Source of the DNA: Atopsyche davidsoni
Taxonomy: Eukaryota > Arthropoda > Insecta > Trichoptera > Hydrobiosidae
Direction: 5' to 3'
Length of the DNA stretch: 64,000 nucleotides
NCBI GenBank assembly: GCA_022113835.1
Contig: JAILWY010000001.1
Location: 10,656,501 to 10,720,500 of the forward strand
In this document: positions 1-13,857 of the stretch, piece by piece
How the letters are laid out: every line of letters begins with the position of its first letter
Numbering within the stretch: the first letter of the stretch is position 1
The notes under the pieces: generated by a model
Databases searched by the model: none
The model's input: the letters and a program-made list of their open reading frames with translations, nothing else
What the model was told of the DNA's origin: nothing
Position numbers and translations under genes: made by a program

Positions 1-3000
1 TATCCATTCATAGACCAGGCGCCATTTAAGTAAATTCAATGCATCATTCTGCTTCCAAATCATCCCACCGGCAAGGTGCGCAGAATTTTAAATCCTGAAA
101 ACAGCGAACAATGGATCAAACAAAAGTATTGGATTTCAGTATCGAATCGTAGACTTAGCACAAGCCTTCTATTTAGCTCCAGGTGACACCCTGAGGCTGG
201 CGCGAGCGTCCCTCCACATCTGCCTGGTTATATATTGTATCTATTTACATATTATCTTCGGGTTTGGCAGAATAAGATTTATCAATGTAGACTGAATTTG
301 GAGGACTCGTGCGCGGGTTAGCCAGGTTTTAAAAATCGGAGGGTAGTCACGTGAATATTTAGGCTCTAAAAAATAAGTTTCAATTAAAATGAGACAAGCG
401 GGAAAAGCGTTTTGAATATGAGTGACAATCAAACAGTATTTTTTATTAAAATATTAATTAACTTATTTAAAGATAAAATATTTTTTTTTGTTTTATAAAA
501 AAAATAGATTGTGTTTTTTTTCGATTTTCTAATGATTCTTTTTACTTGATTATTTCCACTCGAATCTTTTGCTTTATACTTAAAAAGCATTATCTGAATT
601 AATAAATCATTATCAATTTAAATATTAAAAAACTTCATGTTTTAAAGAACTAAAAGGCTTTGTTGCAAATCCCACAAAAAATTGATAATGTAAAATATAC
701 TTATTTTTAAGACATAATGTGAAAATATCAATGTGAGTGGTTTTTTTTATAATATTTAAAAAAAAACTGTTTTATTTATATTTTTAGAGTAGAAAAAAAA
801 TATTTTATTAGTGTTTGAAAGCCCTGTAATATTGATGATCGATAAACATCTGTACGGGCATGTGCTCAGACTGCAATGTGTCTCTCTGGAGCACCCAGCA
901 AAGGGTTCTGACCCGTTTGTGCCCCTCGCCGCTCAATGGAGCGGGTTGTTTCGTACCGAAAGGTGTAAACTCCATACTAATCGACGCAATGTGCTTTGCA
1001 CAATAGTGAATGATGCTTCTGTGTTATGAAATTTGAGCGACTCTCAGTATTTGTATTTATAAAAGCATCTTACAAAAAAATATACGGTAAATCAAACGTG
1101 TTATAAATTTAAATAAATCATTTGAGTTATTTTTATTATTTTTTTTAAACTCTTCAAAATAATCAATTCATATTTCAGTACATGGGAATACTGTTTACTG
1201 TTAACGGAGCATCTATAATGAGTAATATATTATAGTGGTCTCACATGGTTTTTCTTTTAATAAAATTAGCCAAAAGCTAGAGTTTATTAAGAAATTAGAT
1301 TTCGTACTCACAATTTTCAATATTAACGATATTTTAATTATTTAATTTTTACTTCCACGACTAGCAGTATTATAGGTTATTGCCAAAATTTTATAATCGT
1401 GGGAAATTTATATCTACTAGTGAAAAGGCATCATGCTGTCACCGTGCCATATAGAACTTCCTCTTCAGAAACAAACTTAAAGATAAGAAAATAGCAAATA
1501 ATCGCAAATCGCTTTTAATTATTTACACAAGAGTATCGAGTTTCCTCATGTAAAATTGTGCAATTTTGCGTAAAATACACAGAGAACTCGTCCTTACGTG
1601 TTTATTCAAGGCATTTAATTTTTGGGGACCCCATCGGTACGGGAGAAGAGAAACCCATACCTTGGAATCGGATGGAAGAATCTCGACGTCTCATTCGGTC
1701 GGTCAAGTATTGTGGATTTTTTTTACTCCACAACGTAACAGATTACACAAGAAGTTTTTTTTTCCAAAGTTCTGTTTGCGCTTGTGCCAAACGCACCTTA
1801 CGATCCCTTTCCCCGAGCTCTTACATAATGCCTCACAATAGAAGAATTAAATACGCTGCATTATTCTCATTTTGTATAGAAATTTCACAAATTATATAAT
1901 TTTTAAATTAATTATTTTATATGCATCCAAAAACCATCTTATTTTTTCTGATATGTATTAGAAATACACCGATAATAATAATTGTATGATTATATCATCA
2001 TGTGTATCAATTTAAATATAAAATATCGATACATGTACTTCTCCAAATCTAAGATTTTATTAAAATTATTCGATGTAAGAACGAGAAATAATTTAATTTA
2101 TTTACGGTATTTATATGTTAACCATTTTGGTAAACTATTTTTCAAATTCTAGTCTGAAACATGAGAGTATTTCGCATTCTATCCAGGTAAAATTCCCTCA
2201 CCATATCCAAAGGGTTTATTTGCAACCCTTCATGTGGCATTGTTTGGCCTAGAAAAAATCCACGTTTGTCCCCTTTCCAGGCCAGTGGTCGCAGACGGAC
2301 ATTATTTGTTAGTTTGTTAACTCGCGGTCAAGTGCCGCCGACAAGAGCTACTCGAGGCTAAATCATTTTTTTCACGCACTATTGTGCAAATATTAACACA
2401 ATCTCAACGTGGCCATGGGTCGAAAAGAAAGCTCTCGGACATGTTAATAATTTTATTTATTTATTTTTACTATTATCTTTATAACGATATTTCTCCAAAC
2501 AAACATTGAAATTTTTTGCTGATTATGTCTTTATTATTATTTTAAAAGGTTTTGAGTCAAAACAATCAAATATAAATTTAATTAAAATCAATTTACTTAA
2601 AATTTATTCTTTCATAGAAACTATTGTACATGTTTGTTTTTCTTAGGAGCTCACGAAATTAAAAAAAATATATAACAAAACTTCTTTATATACGCCTTTA
2701 ATAATTTGCACAGTTTAGGTTGATCAATAATGATTTTTTTAAATAAATAAAACATACTCTTATTTAGATATTAGCAATACACGTTTCTTCGTGGTATAGA
2801 TTTAATTGTAACATCAAATGTTTTTGATGAATAATTATAAAATCAATTTCTTTAATATCCAATGCATACATTTTATTTTTATTCTTATAAATAGATACAA
2901 TTTCTATAGTAAATATATTAGAAAAATTATATTTGTACATGACGTTTACGTAACTACACTTAGATAGTTCCTACGATGGAATATCATACAGAATTTTAAG

Positions 3001-5179
3001 AGTATTATACATTCATCTAACAATGGTTATGTATTTATCTTATTCGCTCTGCTTTCTTTAACCCTTTTCATATTTGCCGACAACGTTTCAACACAATATT
3101 TCAGCAGGGAAAGATAAATATGTTTATACTTTTATCTCACGCGAGTCAAATCTCACCCGACGCCACATTGCAAACATGTGAGCCGAGAGAATTTATTCAG
3201 ACCCGAGCCTATTCGAAGCCTTCATAATATTGAAGCTAAGAAATTAAAATTAATGTATATATATATTTATATATATGTGTGTGTGTGTGCATATAGTTCA
3301 GTAGTACGTCTGGCAACCTATTGCCCAATTATTCTTTAGAGCTCAAAATTTACAGGGGCCAGGCAGTAATACAACACCCGCTTTGAAGGCTATTTATTAG
3401 TAAAAAAAATCGAAGCTGGACTTTGGCTTCATTTCATCTTCCTACCAGGTGAAATAATTCGTAATGCCATTTTTGGCCAAAACGTTATCCCTATGCAGTT
3501 GTTGAAACTTTTTTTACATTTTCCTAATATTTTAATGAAAATAAAGTGGCATTATTCATATAAATCGGTAAACTGTCTTTATAATTAAAAATCTTTTGGG
3601 TAATTTTTTTTATGTATATGGTATATTTTTTCTAAGAAAATAAAGCATAGAGTTTCGGTTTCGTAGTCCCATAAGGGCCTAGCGCTGCGGGATCTCGCTG
3701 TGCTGATAATTTATGATTTTTAAATCTAACTTTAAATAAATACTTGTTCAACTAATAAGCGTTTAGAATTAAATAGGGTCGGGTTTTCTCACAAATCGTG
3801 GATGGTTTTACAGGCGGGAGACTTTTATTGGTACAATATGTTTCATTATCACACGTTAGCCTTCAAATAAATCACGCTTCTAGCGGCCCAAGACTTAAAA
3901 CACTAGACGGGGCTTTCTCACTTTTATATGTAGATCTTAAATCAAACTTCCTCAGAGTGAAAACCTATAAAGCTGACATATCAATGTTGGGGAATGATGG
4001 AAGGCATGCAATCAAAAGTAGAGTTATATTTTTTTTACACGCAGAGAGATCTTGAATCGAAACGGTAGTATATATGTTTGATAGTAATAATGATTTTTAT
4101 ATGTTCTTAACACGTGAAACTTAAGCAACATCATAAATAAAAATGATTTTTTTATACATTGGAAAAATACAAATACTAAAACTAAAAAATACTAGTTTAA
4201 TAATTTATGTCTAGAAATCGTACCTAGGTAAAATAAATATAACGTCATAATTTATAATTCAATTATAATAAGTATTGCTAGAAAATCTCTCGCAAGGCTC
4301 ACAAAACTGGCAAACCAATGTTCAGTAAAATGGACTCTAATCTTCTTAGAGGAGAGACATTTGGAGAAAAATACTAATAATATAACCGTGAAAACAAAAA
4401 TCACGATCTACAAACAATTTAGTCCCAAATAAATTATTTCATAATAAAATATTTTGTTTTTAGTAATTGTTATAAAAAAATAATAAGCACCGAAGATAAT
4501 CTGGCAAATTTCGGTTAAATTATAAAGAGAGTGTAGTATTTTAGAGTATGCACTTGTACCTTTCGATTTCGACAAGAGACAAATTTAATATCAAACATCA
4601 AAGTTTAGTTTTATGTGTTGAACTATCTATTTATGAAGCTTAACAATTTTAGTTAGTAGTAAAAAAATCATAAGGCCTGTAAACATATCCAAGCACTACT
4701 ATCTATATATTCAAAATGAAGTTGTTTGATCAAGATAAGTTTATTTTTTATTTACATGCAACATTCACAGCCTTTGAATTATTACTGATATCAAATATTA
4801 TACCTTAAATGTAGGCCAGAGTCTTGCCGATGAAACAAAAAAGGCTTTTATTTTAAATAATCCCCAGGAGTCACTCTCCAGGGGCACGGCCAACCCCGCG
4901 GGACCCCGAGCGGCGTTGCGCCTCTCATACTCATTTCATATTCAAACACAATCTCAAAGTTTCTGAATTCGTTGTCAAATTTTACCAAATTTATTATAAC
5001 ATTTATAAATATTAATTATTGTTTATTGATTTTTTTGTGTGCTATTTTTAAAATCAGTATTTTATTTTACTAACTACCTAACAGTACTAACTTGTATATT
5101 TATTAAGACATTAAAATTTATTCAAAAATGATAATTATAATTTAATATAAACAACATTTAATATTTTCAAAGTGGTTTC

Positions 5180-5180
<1 letters not shown>
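1..5180. other. AT-rich intergenic desert
   Basis: I see no supportable gene here; the short open frames have no recognisable domain and sit in AT-rich sequence. A mixed TA/TG microsatellite lies at about 3255-3289. GC-richer patches stand out against the background at about 2300-2420 and 4861-4925. Their function is unknown; in an achaete-scute complex such patches may be parts of enhancers, which is inference only. Confidence 0.6.

Positions 5181-5221
<41 letters not shown>
5181..5221. repeat. (TA)n microsatellite
   Basis: An uninterrupted TA dinucleotide run of about 40 bp, with no associated gene. Confidence 0.95.
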
Positions 5222-5224
<3 letters not shown>

Positions 5225-5638
5225 CAGTTCATGTAAATTTGATACATTATTTTTAAAGTTCATTCATGTTGATAAAATTGAAAACAAATTCCATAGATAA
5301 ATCTCATCGGAAGTCATCAAAGTGATTTGATACAAATAAAATGGTATTACTTGAAATTTGATATGGTCAAGTTACACTTTGCTGGAATACAGACCGGCGT
5401 GGATTCTTTGATATAGGACCCCATTGACAGTGTAGCTGTAGGGATGAGTAATGGAGATAATAAAAGGAATCTCAATCGGTAGTATGAGATCTATCGGTAG
5501 CTTTGTATGAAGATACCTTCTTTTCTATTTCATAAATTTTGGCTATTAATAATATGAGTCAGACATAGAGTATTTTTCCAGTCAACCAAATGTTTGTTTG
5601 TTTTGTCATGCTATCTTCAGCTTCTCTTCTTTTAGCTA

Positions 5639-5655
5639 ATTAATACAATTTTAAT
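5639..5655 (+). repeat. Left direct repeat (target-site duplication) of FB-tRL copy 1
   Basis: The 17-mer ATTAATACAATTTTAAT occurs here and again, exactly, at 6083-6099. The two copies bracket the fold-back element. The length and exactness fit a target-site duplication made by target-primed reverse transcription, rather than the short fixed duplications of most DNA transposons. Confidence 0.8.
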
Positions 5656-6082
5656 ATTTACTTATATGATTAGGCACATTAGTTCATATATAGAAGACGA
5701 TTTAAAGAAACTCTCAGAAAAATATCATCGTGATTTGTGTGGGATTTGAACCCACATCTCCTGGCTTACATGGCCGGTATACTCATACTCCGCCGGTCAT
5801 ACTCTACATATGACCCAATGTGCACATTGGGTCATATGTAGAGTATGATTGTTAAAAATTCTCTATAAACGGAAGTGATTCGTTAGTACAAGGGTTCGTA
5901 CACCGGCCATGTAAGCCAGGAGATGTGGGTTCAAATCCCACACAAATCACGATGATATTTTTCTGAGAGTTTCTTTAAATCGTCTTCTATATATGAACTA
6001 ATGTGCCTAATCATATTAGTAAATAAAATATAATAAGCCCGTAATGGGTAATAAATACGCATCTGATTGACTGATCCATAAC
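5656..6082 (+). mobile_element. FB-tRL copy 1: fold-back retroposon with tRNA-like core
   Basis: A 427-bp insertion between 17-bp direct repeats. The left arm (from 5656) is the reverse complement of the right part ending near 6024, with few mismatches, so the 5' end is an inverted copy of the element's own interior. The centre is a perfect palindrome with 25-nt arms, 5798-5822 and 5823-5847. The right half holds a complete tRNA-like core (5877-5948). The left half keeps only its 3' two thirds as reverse complement (5732-5778), followed by rearranged sequence. The 58-bp tail (6025-6082) is not duplicated and resembles the tails of the copies at 12.4 and 60.7 kb, sharing a GGGTAA-TAAATACGCAT-like segment. 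There is no coding capacity, so movement would need enzymes supplied in trans. Confidence 0.8.
5877..5948 (+). other. tRNA-like core of FB-tRL copy 1
   Basis: 72 nt that fold as a tRNA cloverleaf by eye. The acceptor pairs GATTCGT with ACAAATC (6 of 7). The D stem is GTAC/GTAC. The anticodon stem CCGGC pairs 4 of 5 around the loop CATGTAA. The T stem GTGGG/CCCAC is perfect around TTCAAAT. The A-box position reads TAGTACAAGGGT (one mismatch to TRGYNNARNNGG), and the B box is GGTTCAAATCC. The loop lacks the invariant U33, so it is probably not a working tRNA; it is better read as an internal RNA polymerase III promoter of a SINE-like element. Confidence 0.7.
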
Positions 6083-6099
6083 ATTAATACAATTTTAAT
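6083..6099 (+). repeat. Right direct repeat of FB-tRL copy 1
   Basis: Exact second copy of the 17-mer found at 5639-5655, immediately after the element tail. Confidence 0.8.
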
Positions 6100-7583
6100 G
6101 GTAGTTTGTTGAACGACCAAACTGCGTGTTTTCGCGTTGTTAAAAGCCTAATTAATTTTAGTTTTTAAATATACATTTATATTTTTACAAACGAGTTTTA
6201 ATTTTACAATCATAGTTTTGTCAATAAATAGCATATTTTATTAAAACTTAGATACTCAAAACGTTTTACACGACTGTTGAGCTACTGCGTGTAGAGGAGT
6301 CCACAGCAAGCGTCTGTACCATCACAGGATAGCATTATTGAAATATTGACTTGCACGGTCGTCAAGAGAGAATGAGGAGAAATTTATACTCAACATCGAG
6401 CTAAGAGCTAATTAACGATTCGCTAAGTGTATTCTGGAAATGGATTAATGATATGCTGGCTTAATTTTATTTAATTATGCAGTGTGAGGTTGTGTGTCTG
6501 TGGACGCGGTCGGCCCGACAAGCGGCGCTATCGGCCCTGCACATCGTGCGCCGCAACCGACGATTTATGAAAATCCTTAATTAAGTTCATCTTCGCTTAA
6601 TAAACGGCGGAGGTGGCAATCAATTATTAATTCACACGCCATCCTTCAGTCAACAGTTATTGGCACTCGAGATAACCGCTGCTCACTCCAATATCAAAAT
6701 GATGTTATTAATAATTTAATATTTAATGAATGTTGAGTTGAAAAATGACAGGTTTTAATGAAGGTATCTCAGGGATTATTACCCGAGTTCGATCTAATGA
6801 GCGATATTTTTAAATTGTTTATTTCATGATAAATTTATTAATCGCCCAGTTTTTGCAATGACAAATTGAAGTTATACAATAAAAAATTACCACGGTTTTT
6901 ATTAAGATGATGAAATACATGTTTAAGATTTTTATTTATCACCAATTAAAATACCAAAAAGATAACAACTAACCAATTTAAATCGTTTACATAATAACGG
7001 TTAGTAATAAATTGAAATTTCAGAAAATGTTATTCTAAATCACGAAAAAAATATTTATAAAAAATTTAAACATTAGACATAGAATTGTTTGATTCCTAAT
7101 TAAAATGTGAACAAAAATATTCAATTAGAATTGATATTTAAATAATAATTTTCAGTGGTTTTTCACGAAAGCTATGTTGTCATGATCACAAATAATTTAT
7201 TTTGCTTTTATAATATGGCTTCAAGTTTGTTTATTAGCAAAGCTTTAAATCGGTTTATCATTTTCTTATCAACAGAGTTTTAATCGGTGATGATTTCCAG
7301 TTGTGCGCAGCTCGGTCCGCGGAACGCCACTAAAAGCGGCGTTTGACAGGCGGTGACCACCGAGGAGCAAACGAGTTTGAATTGATTTCTGCTCTTTATA
7401 CAAGCGGATTAATAAGGCATTACGCGGGACTGCTATGAAGTATCTCATCATGCCCTCAACGTGATAAGCGAATGTGAAATGGACAGTGACCGTATGGATT
7501 TCGCGACATTTAATTAAGAAATGCAGCAGACTTGCCCACTTAAGTTTATAATGAGATGAGGACTTTGAAAATAAAGAATACAA
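6100..7583. other. Intergenic region with two GC-richer islands
   Basis: No gene is supported. GC-richer blocks lie at about 6480-6660 and 7270-7460, in otherwise AT-rich DNA. Open frames there have no recognisable domain. The blocks could be conserved enhancers, but nothing in the sequence alone proves it. Confidence 0.5.
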
Positions 7584-7659
<76 letters not shown>

Positions 7660-7672
7660 TATGTGTGTGTCT
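7584..7672. repeat. Compound microsatellite (CA)n(TA)n(TG)n
   Basis: A run of CA (about 7584-7608), then TA (about 7609-7656), then TG-rich sequence. CA followed by TG around a TA core can form a hairpin. Confidence 0.95.
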
Positions 7673-10600
7673 GCGTACCTATAATATTTTTGAATAATCG
7701 ATTCGTATTAATTTAAAAAAAATGGTCTGCTTGTTTTCAATTGTAAACTTGGCGTGGAACTTTAATGCATGAAAGCATATTGAGAGGAAATAATTTTTTT
7801 TGTTATTCATTATTATATTATTATTAGAACAGTTAATTGTAAAATGTGACGTGTGTTTTAATCATGGTAATAAATTCTTCATGAAGGTAGAATGCTTTGA
7901 TACGGAGAGCTTTTCGGACAGCCCATAATCTCAAAAAGTTCTGGGAAGCTTTTGTGACGAGGACATTAATCTTGTGATGCATATGTGGCATCAATCCAAA
8001 AACATGGACTGCAAGAGTAATGAGAAGTAATAATATCTGTATGGTTGCTTTAACTAAATACGCACGATCGTTCGGACCTACGTCATCACTATTTTAGTAA
8101 TTAAATGAATTGGTGACGTAATATGGATAAAAGTATTTTTGTCTTAGTAAAAAATGTGTGAAGTCAGTGACCCCTGAACGGCTTTGACTATGCAACATTA
8201 TTCTAGTTTTTATTATTTATAGTAAATAATATAAATCTTAAGCATCTGCAATTAAAAACTCAGTGGTCACAAATTGCACGAAGTTGGTAGCTTTGAGACG
8301 GACAGCCAGTCTCCGAGGGGGCCAAAGTGATGACTTTCCTGCTTCATATGTAATGCGCGGCGGCACGCACCTCTGAGGAACTTGCCTCATTTCAAATTTC
8401 GTTTTATGATGGTAATAAATAAGGCCATGCCTTGATTAAGCCAGAGCTTTATAATGCTATAGCTTAGAATCACCAATGGTTGCAATACTTTACTTTTACA
8501 CGAAAGGTGCGGGACAGTTTTTGCGTGAGTGTCATTAGATGTTATATTCTATCTCTATAATTTTATCGCGGTGTTATTATTTAATGAAACTTTGATGACA
8601 AATAACACCACCCACATGCCCGAGTTCAAAAAAAAATGCCGCAAATTTTTATTTGTCATGAGATTTGAACAATTTTTTTTATCTAATATTAGTAGTGAGA
8701 GAACTTCTATACAAAAAATATTCCATAATAAAAACGTTTTATATTTAACTATAATATTTTCATGATACAGTCAATTTGAGTCGGAAACTAAAATTTGAGT
8801 ACTTTTAGAATTTTTTTATTGATATATTCTTTTAAACACATTCAAACATATCGTCCTGCCAATGAAAAAGACATTATAAAAATAAATTTTTCTAAACCTC
8901 TCTTTTTCTTTTCTTAAAACCTCTTTCAAAAATAATCCTCAGCTTTACAATGAGCTAATGACAATAAAAAATAACAAGCTAAAAAAAACCGTTTAAATGC
9001 GTTAAAGGATCGTTAACATGTGTAGCTGCAATCTTTAAATATTCTCATGAACATTAAAGCTTCATCAAGTAGATTATTTGCAAAGCAATAATAACACACG
9101 TTCATGCGAGCTTTCTCGGAAAGGATATCACTGTTCGCATTAGTAGAAACATTAGCGTATTACGCGGGCCTCTTCCGCGGCCTCACCTGCAAGACCTGAA
9201 ATTATATATTTATAATACAGATAGTGATACTGTAATTTTTGTCGTCTTTCCCACAATCTCTACAGCCCTCTGCGTGAATAAAACCAATTATCAAATGAAA
9301 TATTCCTCTCGGAAGGCTGGTTTGTTGGTGTGGGCTGGGCACGGCACATTCTTTGATGCAAATTTTGGCAATAAATTGATCCTGAAATAATTGTGCGCCC
9401 CCCTCTTCACGGCGTAATGTTTGGAAATCAGATCTAATATAAATCAATATTAACAAAAAAATAAAATATATAATATTTAAGTGTATATCAATAGCAAATA
9501 GAAATAGAAATTAAAACGTTGCTTCAATAGCATATGTCTCAGTTTGAGTCATTTTCGATAAACGATAAATTTTATTTGTTTTATATAATATGTTCAGAAT
9601 TATGGTTAATTTATATATAATTTGTCATAAATAATATAAAAGCATGCCATGAAAAAAATACATATGTATGTCATGATTTTCTCATGTTCATTTAAAATAA
9701 CAAATTCCCAAGGATTTCATGAATTACAGCTGAGCAGTCGTGTAAACACTCCGGAGATGTTATCAATAAATAATTAGCCCTGCTTACAAATAATGCCTCC
9801 GCGGGCACACCAATTACCCGCGAGTCGAGCTCGCGAGTGTCCGGCGAGGGAAGCCATATAAATGGTTCCCATAACATTTGATTCTTTCCGGATGGAGATT
9901 ATCAGGCCCTGGCAGCGTTATCACTGCCTGCGCCTGTAAAGACTCGGACAAATCGATTGCCATCGCCGAGTGAGGATGTACAGAGCGAGCAAAGACCTCT
10001 TTAAACATGAGCACCACATACGGGCGTTAAATAAATTGTTAATTTGTAATGCATGCTTGCTGTTTCAGCGCTCAAAAGAATTATTCACTGGCAAATAAAT
10101 AAATTTACTGAATTAAAATTTAAAATGATCAATTAAAAAGTGCAATACTATAAAACAATAAAAATATATTTGGTCATGATTAGATAACCGAGCAATCTTA
10201 AACTGTAACATAAAATGAGCAGTATGAATTTTATGTTGATTTTGATCTAAAGAAGCTTTATTTTTGTACGGGTCTGAGTTGTGAGGTTAAAATAAAATTA
10301 GAGAATATGTGTTAAAAATTTCTTTGATTCTTCTCATTCTTCATACATCGTGTACCTAGTACACTTGCCCGTTACTCTATATTTTATGTTTTTAGCTTTA
10401 AAGGTAGGTTTTACATTTATAAAAATGTAGCTTTACAGTCCATATATAAATAATGGTAATAATACAGACTTACTAGCTGTTAAGTTCAGCGAGAATAACT
10501 ACTTTAAGAAGCACTTGAAAATACCCAACTTATTTAATTTTCACAAATATTTTAAGCAATATTCATTCCAATACATTAAATGAAAAATATTTTAAAGCGA

Positions 10601-12400
10601 CGTGTAAAAAATGTACTTATTTGAGTATTCATAACGTTTTTTTACAATGAAGTTATATAATTGAATTCAACAGAGAAAAATCAGCGTTTAAACTACTTAT
10701 TAAAAATAGACCTCGTATTGAAGCTGTTTTAATTTAGAGAATGCTCTGCAAAGGTATTTCTGTAACAGGTTATTCCATAGCAATGATTTTCTCCGAGTCA
10801 GCCGGCAGATAAGCGGGAGTTATCCTGTCTTCTCGCTTTAGTACCTTACCATTTTTATTCCGTGTGAAAAACCCTAGAATAGTTTTACGAGACCATCCTT
10901 GGTCTCGTCACCCTTGCGTGTCACTTCACATGCACACAGACAGGCGATTGTAGCATATATATCCAAATATTAATATAAATAGTATCTCTATATTCTGAAA
11001 CTAATATTTATTCAAATGAAAACATTCTAACAAATAAATAAAAAAAAAATTTATGTTTATGTAATAAATAATAATATCACAATTTATTTATTAACAATGC
11101 TATTGTTTATTTCAACATGAATTAAGTACGGCGTTATTTATAACACATTTGCGTGGCTTTTAACGGCCTTCTGTTTTAAAGTGGTTTTAATATTTTCGTT
11201 TCGTCGATTTTGTTACTATATAAATTTTCTTCTTAATTACGACACAAACTAAGTAAAAAGTTTTATATCTTTCGTCTTTCTCCAAGCAAATTTATGCAAC
11301 AAAAAAAACTTAATTTACACCACACCATCGAGTACATATGACTAAGAACGATATTATTTATTGCACTCGTCGGAAATTGAACATTTTAAAAAATTAACCT
11401 AATAACCTGTTGAGGGTTGTTTTGGTTTCTTAGGTAATAAGTTGTTTATAGTTTTCGTTGATTTTTAGTATCCGTGCAAGAATCAGGTATTTGTTGTCAT
11501 TTATTACTACTCACCACTCCGAGACGCTGGTACCTCTCCGTGCAAGGATACAGTCCTAAACCACGCTGTTTTAACCCTCTTTTGTCATCTTTGTTGATGT
11601 CAGGGAGCTTACGAATTTCAATCGCCTCCTAAAACGGGACCCACTTTCTCGTTTCAATTCAAGGTGCTCACCACAGCCAATGCCAAACGTGCTCGTATTA
11701 TCCGGGAAACCAAATCAATACACAACGGCTAACACAACTATATTTTTATGGCACTTTTGGGCTATCTAATTAATACTAATTCATAATAAAAATCTATTGA
11801 GTAGTAATTACGTGTAATATCATAATAATTTTAAATGTTTTGGATATAAACTAAAATACGCAATCCTTGAGAAATTGAAAACAGGAAATTTAGTAAAACT
11901 TCACGCACCGAACGAGACTCCCAACAATACCAATCGATGCTACGATCAAATCGGTAGTGGTATCGAGTGTCTCACAGCCCGTTCGTGTCAGAGTAATTTA
12001 GATTCGTCTGCCCCGCCGAGGTGTCGGGTGTCCAGCGACCCCAGCCCGGCTCCCGTCAGGGCTGCAGGCTCGGAGATGACTCCTCTTGTTTACGTGCTCC
12101 CCGGAGAAGCATCGACTGTGATTTAAGATAATGGAGAAGTATGAACACTGCTAATTTTAAACAGACAACAGTCATGATTATCGGCAACAGTAAACAGTCA
12201 TGATTTTCAGAACAAGAATCGAACTGGTTAACTCTCATTATTTTCATTGAAATATCAAGCCATCAATGTAATTCTTAGAATAAAAGTACTGCTTAAGTTG
12301 TAAGTTTACATATTTTATAAACAAAAAAAATCGTTCTTACCTTAGAAACAAGTTTAAAAGTCATATTTAGATTCTATACAGTTTTACTCTTTTTTATGTG
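7673..12400. other. Intergenic desert with GC-richer islands
   Basis: No gene is supported. GC-richer blocks occur at about 8290-8390, 9100-9200, 9300-9420, 9780-9990, 11520-11700 and 11960-12120. The block near 9184 carries CACCTGC, the reverse complement of the proneural E-box GCAGGTG. The block at 9760-9990 holds several TTATC/GATAA-type motifs. The remainder is featureless AT-rich sequence. Confidence 0.5.
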
Positions 12401-12413
12401 AAGATTTTATTTA
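12401..12413 (+). repeat. Left direct repeat of FB-tRL copy 2
   Basis: The 13-mer AAGATTTTATTTA occurs here and exactly at 14327-14339, bracketing the large palindromic element. Confidence 0.7.
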
Positions 12414-12552
12414 ATTATTGGTTTTTGTGAAGACCATCTCACAGGAGTACGATTTTACCTATACAGGTTTAATTGATTGATAATGATTAAGAACATTTTT
12501 TTTTAAATATTGAAAATTGATTAAAGAAACTCTTAGAAAAATATATCAACGT

Positions 12553-12624
12553 GATTTGTGCGGGATTCGAACCCACATCCCCTCGCTTACATGGCAGGTG
12601 CATTACCAACTATGCTAACCAATC
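12553..12624 (-). other. tRNA-like core, copy 2, left array unit 1
   Basis: A 72-nt cloverleaf-like sequence with acceptor GATTGGT/ACAAATC (6 of 7), D stem GCAT/ATGC, T stem GTGGG/CCCGC and B box GGTTCGAATCC. The A box TAGCATAGTTGG matches TRGYNNARNNGG fully. The anticodon loop CATGTAA lacks U33. Same sequence as the four other cores of this array. Confidence 0.7.
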
Positions 12625-12949
12625 ACTAGTACTAGACAAGAATTTTTAATAATCATATCCTATAAATGAAACAATGTTCTTATTATGCCTAATTAAATAT
12701 TGTGTGACTTGCAATACTAGACTTTTAACACAAAGTACTGAGTGAAGCATTTTAAATCCAATCTGGATATTAGTCTATTTAATTATGTCAATACACGTAC
12801 TTGTTAAATTTAATTATTGGTTTTTGTGAAGACCATCTCACAGGAGTACGATTTTACCTATACAGGTTTAATTGATTGATAATGATTAAGAACATTTTTT
12901 TAAATATTGAAAATTGATTAAAGAAACTCTTAGAAAAATATATCAACGT

Positions 12950-13021
12950 GATTTGTGCGGGATTCGAACCCACATCCCCTCGCTTACATGGCAGGTGCAT
13001 TACCAACTATGCTAACCAATC
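12950..13021 (-). other. tRNA-like core, copy 2, left array unit 2
   Basis: Same 72-nt core as at 12553-12624, displaced by exactly 397 bp, on the minus strand. Confidence 0.7.
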
Positions 13022-13388
13022 ACTAGTACTAGACAAGAATTTTTAATAATCATATCCTATAAATGAAACAATGTTCTTATTATGCCTAATTAAATATTGT
13101 GTGACTTGCAATACTAGACTTTTAACACAAAGTACTGAGTGAAGCATTTTAAATCCAATCTGGATATTAGTCTATTTAATTATGTCAATACACGTACTTG
13201 TTAAATTTAATTATTGGTTTTTGTGAAGACCATCTCACAGGAGTACGATTTTACCTATACAGGTTTAATTGATTGATAATGATTAAGAACATTTTTTTAA
13301 ATATTGAAAATTATGCCTAATTAGGCATAATAAGAACATTGTTTCATTTATAGGATATGATTATTAAAAATTCTTGTCTAGTACTAGT

Positions 13389-13460
13389 GATTGGTTAGCA
13401 TAGTTGGTAATGCACCTGCCATGTAAGCGAGGGGATGTGGGTTCGAATCCCGCACAAATC
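13389..13460 (+). other. tRNA-like core, copy 2, right array unit 1
   Basis: Same 72-nt core on the plus strand, the first after the palindrome axis. It has no mirror partner in the left arm because the innermost left core is missing. Confidence 0.7.
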
Positions 13461-13785
13461 ACGTTGATATATTTTTCTAAGAGTTTCTTTAATCAATTTT
13501 CAATATTTAAAAAAATGTTCTTAATCATTATCAATCAATTAAACCTGTATAGGTAAAATCGTACTCCTGTGAGATGGTCTTCACAAAAACCAATAATTAA
13601 ATTTAACAAGTACGTGTATTGACATAATTAAATAGACTAATATCCAGATTGGATTTAAAATGCTTCACTCAGTACTTTGTGTTAAAAGTCTAGTATTGCA
13701 AGTCACACAATATTTAATTAGGCATAATAAGAACATTGTTTCATTTATAGGATATGATTATTAAAAATTCTTGTCTAGTACTAGT

Positions 13786-13857
13786 GATTGGTTAGCATAG
13801 TTGGTAATGCACCTGCCATGTAAGCGAGGGGATGTGGGTTCGAATCCCGCACAAATC
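13786..13857 (+). other. tRNA-like core, copy 2, right array unit 2
   Basis: Same 72-nt core, 397 bp downstream of the previous one. Confidence 0.7.
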
